DNA of 64,000 bases from Roseomonas acroporae (GCF_023223525.1 NZ_JALPRX010000026.1:40175-104174), one strand, 5' to 3'; shown: positions 9,272-17,584, counted from the stretch's first letter. Notes: generated from the sequence alone by a model not told the origin. A program made the numbers and translations.

Positions 9272-9599
9272 GGCCGCCTCCGCGGGATCGGGGTTCAAGG
9301 AAGCGGGAAGGGGATGCCGCGCCGGGGCGGCGGCACGGTCATCCGGCCCGGGGGCCGCGGCGGCGCGAGTCGCCATCCGGTGGGGGCGAGGCGGGAATCG
9401 CTGGAGCGGGCGGCGGGCATGGGGGGAGCCTAGCCCCAGAAAGAACAGAAAGTGAACAAAATTCGCGCGAGGAAGGACGCGCGGGCGCGATGGCCGAGCG
9501 GCCCGGCGGCACGACGCCTCCTAGCGAGGGAGCGGTCGGTCGCGGTTCTGCGATGTGACCGGATCACCGGCCTTCCAGGGGGGGGGCCGGCCTTCCAAG

Positions 9600-9630
9600 G
9601 GGGAAGGTGGTGCTGCCAGAGAGGATTGAA
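9600..9630. repeat. attL, 31-bp direct repeat of the tRNA-Thr 3' end
   Basis: These 31 bases are identical to 16913-16943. They copy the last 23 bases of the tRNA-Thr gene (with its CCA) plus 8 flanking bases. Beyond the repeat the sequences diverge, so this is the distal attachment site of the integrated island, not a second tRNA. Confidence 0.92.
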
Positions 9631-10016
9631 GACTATCCCTTCCGGAAGAATCTGCGCAAGATCAGTAGGTTACGAAGACTGCTGACGCCAGTTTTGTACC
9701 AGGGCCGTGGGCCGGCGGCAATGGGCCGGTGGGGCAGTTTCCCGCCCCATGCCCGCCACCTCCCCGGCGCAAGTACCGTTACCTCGGCGGGAAGGGGGCG
9801 GGGTCCTTCAGGGGCCTGGGGGGCGGAACGACAACGACAACAACCCTTTACCCGGTTTTTGAAGTCGATCCCGGGAAGAAGCCCCGTGGGGGTCGGTCGC
9901 CAGATGGGACCCGAACGGCGCCGCCGGCCGCCGCCGCAGGGCGGTGCGCAGCAGCCGCAGCTTGACCGCTGCCCCCGTCTACTGTACTCAAATCTCAAGA
10001 TAAAGGTACGGGAACG

Positions 10017-10733
10017 GTGCAAGTGGCCAGCATCAGCAAGGCATTGGGAGAAGAGAAGACGGAACAGGACCGGCGGGCATTGGCGTACCTGCGGACCAGT
10101 TCTGCGACCAACGTCGCCGGGGACAGCGCACCGCGCCAGCGGCAGGCCATCGCCGAGTACGTCGCCCGGACCGGCCTGGAGCTGGTCGCCGAGTTCCATG
10201 ACGCGGCCGTCTCCGGGGCGGACCCGCTGGACCAGCGCGAGGGCTTCGCGCGGCTGCTGGCGGCGGCCCGAGAGCAGGGCATCGGGACGGTTCTGGTGGA
10301 GAACGCCAGCCGCTTCGCCCGGGACCTGATCGTACAGGAGACGGGCCACGCCATGCTGCGGCGGGAGGGGCTGGCCCTGATCGCGGTCGACGATCCGGAC
10401 GCCTTCACGGCCGACACGCCCACCGCCCGGCTGGTGCGGCAGGTGCTGGGCGCCGTGGCCGAGTTCGAGAAGGCCGCGCTGGTCTCGAAGCTCAAGGGGG
10501 CGCGGGATCGCGCTTCCACCGCCGCCGGGCATAGGGTCGAAGGGCGGAAGGGCTATGCCGACACGGCGCCCGAGTTGGTCCGTGAGGCGCGCCGGCTGGC
10601 GCGGAAGTCGCCCAAGACGGGCAAGGCCCGGAGCCTGCGGGAGATCGCCCGTGAGCTGGCGGCGCTGGGCTACCGCACCGCTTCGGGGGCCGAGTTCTCG
10701 GCTTCCCAGGTCCAGCGGCTCTTGGGGCAGTAG
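10017..10733 (+). CDS. serine recombinase / resolvase-family protein
   Basis: A 238-residue protein with the resolvase catalytic domain: YLRTSS near residue 24 supplies the nucleophilic serine, SRFARD the conserved arginine pair, and AEFEKAALVSKLKGARDR the long E helix. A short DNA-binding tail (REIARELAALGYRTASGAEFSASQVQRLL) follows. It starts at a GTG and is much smaller than large serine integrases, so it more likely acts as a resolvase or invertase within the island. Confidence 0.85.
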   Translation: MQVASISKALGEEKTEQDRRALAYLRTSSATNVAGDSAPRQRQAIAEYVARTGLELVAEFHDAAVSGADPLDQREGFARLLAAAREQGIGTVLVENASRFARDLIVQETGHAMLRREGLALIAVDDPDAFTADTPTARLVRQVLGAVAEFEKAALVSKLKGARDRASTAAGHRVEGRKGYADTAPELVREARRLARKSPKTGKARSLREIARELAALGYRTASGAEFSASQVQRLLGQ

Positions 10734-10977
10734 GCGCAGGGCACGGCGATGGCATCCGGAGTGCGGACGTCATCCCGGTCCGGACCTCGATAGACGTTGG
10801 TATTCAATCTGGAGCGGAACGGTTTTGGAGAAGAAAATCGGTTTCCGGCTTCACAGACGCTTGTTCCACGAATCCGTTCCGAATTAGACTCGTCTCGGGC
10901 TTTCGCACGGCCTTCAACCCGAGAGGATCAAGACGCAACCCCGTCCCGGCGCATGCCGGCGAGACGAAAGAAAAGTC

Positions 10978-11328
10978 ATGTCTGAACAAGACCCTACCGC
11001 CGAGACCCCCGCGCCCGACAACGTGATTACCTTCCCGCCCCGCCGCCCGAGCACCACGCCGGAAGAGCTTCAGGCCGGCTTGGAGTTCGCCGCCCGACAT
11101 GGCTGCGAGGTGGGCGAGGAGAGGACCGAGAGCGGGGACGCTTGGCTGTTCGTTCAGCGGCACCCGAACATCGGCAACAGCATCATCGACCGGCGAGAGG
11201 ATGGCCGGCTGCATGTGGACGATCCGTGGAACGAAGAGAGCGGCTCGTTCGACAGCATCGGGGAGGCGCTGACGGCGGCCCTGAGCGCGGCCGAGGGGCG
11301 CGGCCTGCGGGGGCCGGCAGCGGCGTGA
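10978..11328 (+). CDS. hypothetical island protein
   Basis: A 116-residue acidic protein of unknown function. It starts MSEQDPTAETPAPDNVITFP and has a compact central region (HGCEVGEERTESGDAWLFVQ, then DRREDGRLHVDDPWNEESGS). A purine-rich GAAAGAAAAG stretch lies just upstream of the ATG. It lies between the serine recombinase and a duplicated non-coding region. No domain recognised. Confidence 0.6.
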   Translation: MSEQDPTAETPAPDNVITFPPRRPSTTPEELQAGLEFAARHGCEVGEERTESGDAWLFVQRHPNIGNSIIDRREDGRLHVDDPWNEESGSFDSIGEALTAALSAAEGRGLRGPAAA

Positions 11329-11490
11329 GGCGGCCGGACCGGGGCTGAGATCGGGCGCCGCCCCGCCCTCGACCCGAGCGCCACGGACGGATTGATGCCT
11401 CACAGTGGAGCGGGCGCGCGCGCGATCTATACTACTGCGGCACTGCCGAACCGCTGTTCCGCGACGGCCTGTCCAATAAGGCGGCCCATA

Positions 11491-11876
11491 TGAGAGAAGT
11501 GCGGTCGTTACGGTGACAGCTACTGGACACCCATGAGACGGGGGCGCCCGGCGCCAGGGTAGTCCTGGAAGCTCGTCGGCACCGACCGCCAGCGGCTGCC
11601 GCGCACCGCCCGCACCACGAGTGCCGGCAGGCCGCCAAGGGCCTTCCTGGCAGGAGGGCGTGAGGCGCATTCGGGCGCTGTAACACCCAGGGCACCTCCT
11701 TGAGGAGAGTGCGGTCGTTACGGGAACGGATAGGCGCCTACCCATAATGGGGCGCCCGGCCCTGCCAGCCCGACCCGCTCCACCGAAACCGCCGAACGCC
11801 TGCCGCCTTCCTGGCGCGCGGGCCGTCGGCGCTTGGCCGCATTCGCGGTCACCACCACCACCGAGAGAACAACACC
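11491..11876. repeat. duplicated non-coding leader, two ~200-bp units
   Basis: Two imperfect tandem units begin at about 11491 and 11701. Both start with GAG(A)GAxGTGCGGTCGTTACGG, then share a GGGGCGCCCGGC block, a CCTTCCTGGC block and a GCATTCG block in the same order. The second unit ends at the start codon of the small gene at 11877. This looks like a duplicated upstream region, perhaps with a gene lost from the first unit. No other gene was found between 11329 and 11876. Confidence 0.65.
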
Positions 11877-12146
11877 ATGAGCATCAACACGACCGCCCCG
11901 GCGGATGACTTCGCCGTGCCCGTCCGGACGGACGGCTTCACCGTGACCGTCCGGCTGACGGACGCCGCGATAGGGCACCTCGAAGACTTAGCCCTCCTGC
12001 TGGATGAAGCCTACCCAGATGCCGATGTGCCGGAAGACGATGTGCTGGTCCGGCTGGCGCTGGACATGGCCGCCGAGCAGGCCCGCGACCTTTTGACGCG
12101 GCTGCACCGATCCCGCGCCCGCGCGGCCCAGGCAACCGAAGCATGA
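11877..12146 (+). CDS. hypothetical island protein
   Basis: An 89-residue acidic protein (RTDGFTVTVRLTDAAIGHLE, then LLDEAYPDADVPEDDVLVRL). It may be a small regulator or accessory protein, but no family is recognised. Its stop overlaps the start of the next gene by 4 bases (ATGA), so the two are translationally coupled. A GAGAG sequence precedes the start. Confidence 0.6.
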   Translation: MSINTTAPADDFAVPVRTDGFTVTVRLTDAAIGHLEDLALLLDEAYPDADVPEDDVLVRLALDMAAEQARDLLTRLHRSRARAAQATEA

Positions 12147-12460
12147 GCCCGATCCCGGTCACGCTGCTGCCGGACGGCCGGGCGGTCCATGGCGAGCATG
12201 AGGCGAAGGGGCGGACCCCGATCCTGGCGCTGGCGCGGGTTCTGGTAGCCGCCGGCTTCGATCCAGGCCGCCCGGTCGAAGTATCCGGGGCCGATGGAAG
12301 GCCCGGGTTGCGGGGCCGGCTCGGCGCCATGGCCCGGCTGACCGTGACCGAGGGCGACCGAGAGGGGCCGCGCTTTGCGCTCTGGCAGCCGATGCCGGCC
12401 GACCGTCTCGCAGAGCTTCGAGAGATAGGCCGGCCAGCGGCCACGGCGGCGGCGCATTGA
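12143..12460 (+). CDS. hypothetical island protein
   Basis: A 105-residue protein starting MSPIPVTLLPDGRAVHGEHE. It overlaps the preceding gene by 4 bases, which supports it being real. The central part reads as a beta-rich domain (RPVEVSGADGRPGLRGRLGA then LTVTEGDREGPRFALWQP). Function unknown; probably acts with its coupled partner. Confidence 0.6.
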   Translation: MSPIPVTLLPDGRAVHGEHEAKGRTPILALARVLVAAGFDPGRPVEVSGADGRPGLRGRLGAMARLTVTEGDREGPRFALWQPMPADRLAELREIGRPAATAAAH

Positions 12461-12548
12461 CCGCCCGCCCGACACCACCGAGCCCGCCCCACGGCCCGCA
12501 GCATGACGCTGGCGGGCCGTCTTCATGTCTGAACTAGGAGATATCTCA

Positions 12549-13070
12549 ATGACTTCGACCGATACCGTGATCGACCAGCCGTTATTAGCCGACGCCCTGG
12601 ACGGCGGCCGTACCCGCCGGCCGTGGCGCTACCCCGCAAAGCCCCGCGTGCTGGAGCCGGTCGTGGAGCCGGTGCTGGCGGACGGCAAGCCGGCGCTGCG
12701 GGTGCAGCTTTCGGGCGGTCGGGCGGCGGCGCTGGGGGCGCGCATGCTGATTGACCGGGAGGACTGGGACCGCGTCTCGGCCAAGGCCGGCAAGTGCTGG
12801 ACCCTGAGCACGAACGGTAGCGACAACGCGCTCGTCATCAGCACGGCGCGGATCGCCGGGCGGCTGGCAGGGCAGGACGGACCGAAGCCGAAGGCGGTGC
12901 TGGCACGGCTCATCGTGGGCGGCGCCGAGTTGCTCCGAGGGCAAGTCGTCCGGTATCGCAACGGTGATCCATGGGACCTTCGGCGGGCGAACCTGATCGC
13001 GCTGCCGCGCAGCGAGGCGCGGAGCTGGCGCCCCGACATGCCGAAGCCGGACATCGTGACCGTCCAGTGA
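12549..13070 (+). CDS. hypothetical island protein with HNH-like C terminus
   Basis: A 173-residue protein. Residues about 125-160 (VVRYRNGDPWDLRRANLIAL) resemble the NGDxxDNRRENL segment of HNH/AP2-type endonucleases, but the catalytic histidines are not obvious, so an active nuclease is not claimed. The ATG at 12549 is preferred over one at 12525 because an AGGAG sits 8 bases before it. It lies upstream of the AAA ATPase. Confidence 0.6.
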   Translation: MTSTDTVIDQPLLADALDGGRTRRPWRYPAKPRVLEPVVEPVLADGKPALRVQLSGGRAAALGARMLIDREDWDRVSAKAGKCWTLSTNGSDNALVISTARIAGRLAGQDGPKPKAVLARLIVGGAELLRGQVVRYRNGDPWDLRRANLIALPRSEARSWRPDMPKPDIVTVQ

Positions 13071-13199
13071 GAGCAGCGGCGTAGCCGGAACGCAGTAGCG
13101 GCGCCACCGCCGCCATAGACCGAACATCACGAGTACCCGTCGAAGGCCCGCCGGCAGAACACGCCGCGCGGGCCTTCGGCGTTCTTGGAGACGAACACG

Positions 13200-14246
13200 A
13201 TGCCACTCGACACGATGGCGGCCGGGAGCCGTCGGACCGCCTTGAAGACGCGCACCTTGGCGAGCTTGCTGGCCGAGCCGTATCCGGCCCGCGAGCCGCT
13301 GCTGCACCCGGTCCTGAAGCAGGGCGAGAGCATGATGCTCTGGGCACAGACCGGGGCCGGGAAGACATGGCTGTCCCTGACCATGGCGCTCGCCATTGCC
13401 GGCGGCGGCACCTTCATCGGCTGGAGCGCCGAGAAGCCCCGGCGGGTGCTGCTGGTGGACGGCGAGATGGCCATGGAGGACTTGCAGGACCGGCTTCGGG
13501 TGCTCGCCGGGACGGTCGAAGGGCTGGACGCAGAGGCGGCCGGCAGCAACCTGTTGATCCTGGCGCGGCAGGACCAGTCGGCGGACGTCCTCTTCCCCGA
13601 CATCGGGAAGGAGGAAGGACAGGATGCGGTCCTGCGGATGGCCCAGGGGCACGGCGCCGAGCTGGTGCTGCTGGACAACTTCAGCACCCTGGCCGAGGTG
13701 GAGGACGAGAACGCCGCCAGCGCGATGAACCCCGTGCTGTCGTTCCTGCTGCGGCTGAAGCAGGCCCGGCTGGCGTGCGTGCTGGTGCATCACTCGGGGA
13801 AGGACGGCGGCAACTACCGAGGGTCCAGCAAGCTCGCGGCGACCTTCGAGGTGATCTTGGGGCTGGTCCGCGAGAACAGCGCCGGCAGCGTGACCGGGGC
13901 GGCCTTCACCACCCAATGGGACAAGTTCCGCTCCGCTCCGCACCCGACCCTGGTGCCGCGCGATGTGGCGCTGGTGGATGGACCGGATGGCGTCTTGCTG
14001 TGGCGCGCCGAGCCGGCCGAGCGGGACAAGGTGCGGGCCTATCTGGCGGCCTTGGAGACCGGGCAGTGCAGCAGCCAGCGGGAGATCGCGAAGGCATGCG
14101 GCTGGAGCGAGGGCGAGGCGTCCAAGGTGCGGGGCCGGGCGATCCTCGCCGGGCGGCTCACGGAGGCGCGGCTGAAGGAAGTCTTCGCGGCGGTCAATGA
14201 GGGGCGGAGGGCCGGGCCGGATGTGGGGCTGGAGGCGCCTTTCTGA
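13200..14246 (+). CDS. RepA-like AAA ATPase (RecA-fold helicase)
   Basis: A 348-residue P-loop ATPase. Walker A is AQTGAGKTW near residue 55, and the hydrophobic LVLLDN strand is Walker B. It matches the AAA_25/RSF1010 RepA group of hexameric plasmid and phage helicases, with a C-terminal winged-helix-like segment (SSQREIAKACGWSEGEASKV). It probably drives replication or regulation of the island. The ATG at 13200 follows a TTGGAG ribosome binding site at normal spacing; an upstream TTG is part of that site. Confidence 0.82.
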   Translation: MPLDTMAAGSRRTALKTRTLASLLAEPYPAREPLLHPVLKQGESMMLWAQTGAGKTWLSLTMALAIAGGGTFIGWSAEKPRRVLLVDGEMAMEDLQDRLRVLAGTVEGLDAEAAGSNLLILARQDQSADVLFPDIGKEEGQDAVLRMAQGHGAELVLLDNFSTLAEVEDENAASAMNPVLSFLLRLKQARLACVLVHHSGKDGGNYRGSSKLAATFEVILGLVRENSAGSVTGAAFTTQWDKFRSAPHPTLVPRDVALVDGPDGVLLWRAEPAERDKVRAYLAALETGQCSSQREIAKACGWSEGEASKVRGRAILAGRLTEARLKEVFAAVNEGRRAGPDVGLEAPF

Positions 14247-14296
14247 CGGTCTTCTGGACGTTCGACAGGGGCGTCAGCCCCGTCTCACAGAGACAA

Positions 14297-14335
14297 CGGG
14301 TTTCCATTTTCCTCTCCCTGTAGGGCGGAAACCCG
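14297..14335. terminator. perfect 9-bp inverted repeat between island genes
   Basis: CGGGTTTCC and GGAAACCCG pair across a 21-base loop in the 200-bp gap after the AAA ATPase gene. A long T run is missing on either side, so it may be a protein site or an RNA structure rather than a simple terminator. Confidence 0.4.
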
Positions 14336-14446
14336 AAATCTGACGACGGATCAATGGGTTGCGTAGAAGCTCGGGCGGCGGCGTTTCCAGCCGCAACCTG
14401 ACCCGCGACCTCGCGCCAGCGGGCGCATCAGGAACAGGACCAATAC

Positions 14447-14962
14447 ATGAGCGAGAACACGAACGGCACCGGCAAGCCCGCCGGTAGCCGCACAAGGACA
14501 TGGCGGCCGGGGTTCGTGAAGGGAAAGCCCTGGGACCCGGCCAACATCGGCGTCGTCAAGGGCTACCCGAAGACCGAAGAGGAGTGGCAGGCGCGCCGGG
14601 AGCGCCAGATACAGCATGCGAAGCGGTTACATGCACGCGGGGGCTTCACCCGTGCCGGCGTGCCGGACGGCTGGTCCGGACGGAAGGAAGAGCTGGAGGA
14701 GAAGCGCGCCGACGCCAGGGAGAAGGCCCGCCAAGCCCTCGCGGCCCTGCTTCGGCGCAACGAGGTTCCGAGCGATGACGAGCGCGCGCATCTGGCGCTG
14801 GAGTACCTGATGGCGGTTGTGCTCTGCGATGCGGAGACCGTCGAAAACCGGGCGGTGGCGGCGCGGATCGTGCTGACTTTCACGAAGGACCGAGCGCCGC
14901 GCCGGAAGGAGGACGCTCTACTGAAGGCCGAGGAGTTGATCGCGGAGTTGCGGGAGGTGTGA
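14447..14962 (+). CDS. DUF5681-like island protein
   Basis: A 171-residue basic protein. The N-terminal segment RPGFVKGKPWDPANIGVVKG resembles the FKPGQSGNPGGRP motif of DUF5681 proteins, which are common near phage terminases. The middle is a charged helix (KEELEEKRADAREKARQA). A role as a small-terminase-like or DNA-binding protein is possible but not shown. An AGGA lies upstream of the ATG. Confidence 0.6.
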   Translation: MSENTNGTGKPAGSRTRTWRPGFVKGKPWDPANIGVVKGYPKTEEEWQARRERQIQHAKRLHARGGFTRAGVPDGWSGRKEELEEKRADAREKARQALAALLRRNEVPSDDERAHLALEYLMAVVLCDAETVENRAVAARIVLTFTKDRAPRRKEDALLKAEELIAELREV

Positions 14963-15032
14963 TCGGCGCGTGCCCGGCGTGTTGAATGTCGGGCACGTTC
15001 CTCATGGCTCGGGAGTTCCCCCGCCCTCTTCA

Positions 15033-15290
15033 TCAGTAGGGAGGGAGTGCCGGCACTCGGTCACTTGGCGCGGCGTGAGGAACATGGCGCCCGGCCAGGG
15101 TTAGTATTCCCCGCCCTCGGGCGACCGGGACCGCCAGCAACGTGTCGCCTCGGGCAAGCCGAAGGCGCCACCAGCCGTGGTACTCGGCCAGCACCTGCCG
15201 CTGCATCCGGTTCGCTGGAGCCCAGCGGATGAACCGCGCCGGCTGGTAGCCTTCTACCGGCTGGCCGTCCCACGCTGGCCGGTCAGTCAC
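15033..15290 (-). CDS. hypothetical protein coupled to the integrase
   Basis: An 85-residue protein that begins at a GTG overlapping the last codons of the integrase by 8 bases. That overlap suggests translational coupling and is the main argument that it is real. It contains a tryptophan-rich segment (EYHGWWRLRLARGDTLLAVP). No family recognised; an excisionase or integrase accessory role would be speculative. Confidence 0.5.
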   Translation of the reverse strand: MTDRPAWDGQPVEGYQPARFIRWAPANRMQRQVLAEYHGWWRLRLARGDTLLAVPVARGRGILTLAGRHVPHAAPSDRVPALPPY

Positions 15291-16842
15291 GTGTCGACCC
15301 CAACGGCGATGCCACCTTCTCCAGTTCCTTCGCCAACTCGCCAGGCCACGCCCGGAAGCCGTCCCCGTACCCCGACCCGGCGTTGCGCGGGTTCTCGTGC
15401 CCGACGATGGCGTCGGCCGCCTCCGTGGGTATTCGGGCGCGCCGCATCATGTCCTCCATCCGGTGTCGCCAGGAGTGCGCCCCGACCTTCCGCCGGTCCG
15501 TGATCTTGAGCTTGTCCCGAAGCCATTCGCTCAGGCGGGTCGAGGCGGCTTCGCTGCGAGTGCCGGCCTTGCCGACGCGGAGGTCGGGGAACAGGGGGGA
15601 GCCGGCGGGCAGCCCTTCGACGTAGTTCAAGAAGCCCTCGGCGATCAGCGCGGAGTGCAGCGGCGTCCGGCGCTGCGAATGCGCGTTCTTGAGGCGCCGG
15701 CCGGGACTGGGGTGGATGTCCAGGCACCAGACCCCATCCACCTGTCGGACGTCCTCCTTCGCCGCGTCGCTGGCTTCTCCGACCCGGGCGCCGGTCAGGG
15801 CGAGCAGCCAGGGCAGCCAGCGCAGGGCGCCGGTCTCATGCCGGGCGGCGGCCAGGATGGCGGCGGCCTCTTCGTCCGTGAAGCCGGTGCGGGAGTTCTC
15901 GTCACGCTTCGGCACCTTCGGCGCCATTCCGCTGAATGGGTTCGGGCCATCCGGGAGGTGGCCGTTCTTGATGCCGTAGGACCATGCCGGGCTCAGGATG
16001 GTGAGGTCCGTTGCCACCGTCTTCGGCGCTACCCCGGCGCCGAGCCGGACTTCCTTCCAGGCCCTGATCTCGGCCTTGCCGATGCGGGTGGCGTCGTCAT
16101 GCCCGGCGGCGGCCACCAGGGCGCGGACACAGGCAGCCCGGCGGTCTCGGGTGCGCTGCGGCTGGTGCGGGTTCTCCCGCTCGTAGGCAGAGACCAGGGC
16201 GGCGACGGTCAGGGCCGGCGCGGCCGGCGGCTGCGGGGCAAGGGGCTGCCAGACGGGCCGCTGGGCCACCTCCGGGGCAGGGGACCAGTCGCCACCGGCC
16301 CGGCGCACCATGATCCGGGCGACGTCCAGCTTGGCGCCCAGCAGGACGCTGGCGAAGCGTTCGACGGTCTCCGTGTCGGGCGCGATCCCGCGCTCCCGGA
16401 TCAGCGCCTCCGCTTCCGCCAGATCGGCCGGCGTCGGCGTGAAGTCCAGGTCGCCGGGATGCGCCTCCCGGTTGTCGTCCAGCTTGTCCCACAGCGCGTC
16501 GAAGGTGGCGTCCCAGGCGGCGGGCTGGCCGGGATCGTCTTCGTGTCGGGCAAGCTCGGCCCGCAGCCACTCGCCGCCAAGACCGGCGAGCTGTCGCTGG
16601 GTCAGTCGCATGGGCCTGCCCTGCTGCGCCCCGCTGCGGGCCGCCGCCGAGGCCAGCAAAAGGTCGAATCGGGCGATGACATCGGGGAACCGCTGGCGGG
16701 CCTCTGCCGGGTCCTTCGTGCCGAGAGATTCTTTCAGCTCGGACTTGCCGACCGCCTCGCGCAGGGGCGCCGGGACGGCCTTGCGGGCGTAGTAGGAGCC
16801 GGTCGTGGGGTGCTTCCAAGGGCGGGCCATCGCGAGCACCAT
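15283..16842 (-). CDS. int: tyrosine recombinase (island integrase)
   Basis: A 519-residue phage-type integrase. The N-terminal MARPWKHPTTGSYYARKAVP segment is typical of proteobacterial tRNA-targeting integrases. A SAM-like core-binding domain spans about 210-300, and the catalytic domain contains LTGARVGEA (first Arg), HSWRHRM (His-x-x-Arg) and GHENPRNAGSGYGDG (final His and the nucleophilic Tyr). The ATG at 16842 has a GAGGT at 6-base spacing. It sits beside the tRNA-Thr end and transcribes inward, as expected for site-specific insertion there. Confidence 0.93.
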   Translation of the reverse strand: MVLAMARPWKHPTTGSYYARKAVPAPLREAVGKSELKESLGTKDPAEARQRFPDVIARFDLLLASAAARSGAQQGRPMRLTQRQLAGLGGEWLRAELARHEDDPGQPAAWDATFDALWDKLDDNREAHPGDLDFTPTPADLAEAEALIRERGIAPDTETVERFASVLLGAKLDVARIMVRRAGGDWSPAPEVAQRPVWQPLAPQPPAAPALTVAALVSAYERENPHQPQRTRDRRAACVRALVAAAGHDDATRIGKAEIRAWKEVRLGAGVAPKTVATDLTILSPAWSYGIKNGHLPDGPNPFSGMAPKVPKRDENSRTGFTDEEAAAILAAARHETGALRWLPWLLALTGARVGEASDAAKEDVRQVDGVWCLDIHPSPGRRLKNAHSQRRTPLHSALIAEGFLNYVEGLPAGSPLFPDLRVGKAGTRSEAASTRLSEWLRDKLKITDRRKVGAHSWRHRMEDMMRRARIPTEAADAIVGHENPRNAGSGYGDGFRAWPGELAKELEKVASPLGSTRD

Positions 16843-16912
16843 TGTACTACCTCTTTGTACCAGAGGCAGTCCGGCAACCCATTGATCCCGCTCAAGTCCT
16901 TGACCTTCCACA

Positions 16913-16943
16913 GGGGAAGGTGGTGCTGCCAGAGAGGATTGAA
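16913..16943. repeat. attR, tRNA-Thr 3' end copy
   Basis: Identical to 9600-9630. It contains the CCA end, the acceptor 3' strand and part of the T arm of the tRNA, so integration leaves an intact tRNA-Thr gene. Confidence 0.92.
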
Positions 16944-17230
16944 CTCTCGACCTCTCCCTTCATCCCACCACGGCTTTCGCCGCCGCCCCGGTTTCCCGGC
17001 GGCGTTCGTGGGCTGGACCATCCCTTCGCCATGGGCCGTTGCCGGCCCGCAGGCGCCACCCGTCTGGCCTCTACACCGTCCCGCCGGTCCGGCGGGCTTG
17101 GCTCGGGATCACCATCGTGCCGTCCCGGGCACGGAAGGCTTCCCCGAATTTGGGCGGTTTACGTCCCGGCGTTTCCGCCGGGCGAGGCAAAATCTACCAA
17201 GGGAGTGCTCTACCACTGAGCTACGGCAGC
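16921..17230 (-). tRNA. tRNA-Thr(GGU), interrupted by a group I intron
   Basis: Exon 1 is 17230-17196 and exon 2 is 16960-16921. Joined, they give a normal 75-nt cloverleaf: acceptor GCTGCCG/TGGCAGC, D arm GCTC/GAGC, anticodon stem CTCCC/GGGAG with loop TTGGTAA (anticodon GGT), T arm GAGAG/CTCTC with loop TTCAATC, discriminator A and an encoded CCA. The interruption falls right after anticodon base 36. The 3' exon is also the attachment site of the neighbouring island. Confidence 0.95.
16961..17195 (-). other. 235-nt group I intron (IC3-like) in the tRNA-Thr anticodon loop
   Basis: The RNA has the group I core in order: a P2 hairpin with GAAA loop, P (AAATTCGGGGAAGCC), Q (AATCCCGAGCCAAGCC), R (GTGTAGAGGCCAGACGG) and S (AAGGGATGGTCCAG). 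P3 (CCGCCC/GGGTGG), P4, P5 (CGTGCC/GGCACG), P6 (CCCGCC/GGCGGG), P7 (GGCCA/TGGTC) and P8 with a GCAA loop can all form. The 5' exon ends in U and pairs with an internal GCC guide to give the U.G splice pair, and the intron ends in G. No endonuclease ORF is present. It resembles the Azoarcus tRNA-Ile and Agrobacterium tRNA-Arg introns. Confidence 0.93.
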
Positions 17231-17584
17231 GAACCTTTCGATAGCCGGCGCCACGGGAAAGCCCGGGGCGCCGCGACGCGAGTCCAGTCGGCCCGGCCGG
17301 GGGCGCGAGCGGCGCAACCGGCGGGGCGGGCGCTTCCTAGCCCCTTGTCCCGCCCCTCGCAACCCCCAACGCGACCTTGCCGCCGATCCGGCCCGCCGAT
17401 CCGTCGCCGCGCCCCGGAACGCCGCGCCCCGGAACGCCATGCCCCGGAACGCCGTGCCCCGGAACGCCGCGCCCCGGAACGCCGCGCCCCGGAACGCCAC
17501 GACGGCCCGGCCATACGTGCCGCCGGTAGCCGCCACCCCAACGTCGCGCTTCCCTGCCGGGCACAACGCCCCCATCCTGACGGC
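17231..17584. other. 354-bp gap, tRNA promoter side and minisatellite
   Basis: No gene is seen. The part next to 17230 must hold the tRNA-Thr promoter, but no clear -35/-10 pair stands out. The rest is dominated by the 15-bp tandem repeat at 17409-17498. Confidence 0.5.
17409..17498. repeat. 15-bp minisatellite, six copies
   Basis: Six head-to-tail copies of GCGCCCCGGAACGCC with single-base changes only at the first two positions of units 3 and 4. It lies 86 bp upstream of the M16 peptidase gene. Such arrays are prone to copy-number change. Confidence 0.95.

Larger units (their letters stand above)
9600..16943. mobile_element. 7.3-kb integrative island in tRNA-Thr
   Basis: The element is bounded by 31-bp direct repeats made of the tRNA-Thr 3' end. 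A tyrosine integrase lies next to the tRNA-proximal end and reads inward. Inside are a serine recombinase, a RepA-like AAA ATPase, a DUF5681-like protein, an HNH-like protein and several small unknown proteins. Gene spacing is looser than in the host chromosome. No structural phage genes, conjugation genes or recognised cargo are present, so it may be a phage-satellite-like or remnant element. Confidence 0.88.

Noticed and set aside
9600..9630. A second tRNA-Thr gene
   Set aside because: Only 23 bases of the tRNA 3' end are present; the rest of the cloverleaf is missing, as expected for an att site.
17409..17498. CRISPR array
   Set aside because: Units are 15 bp with no spacers, so it is a minisatellite. 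No cas genes are in the window.
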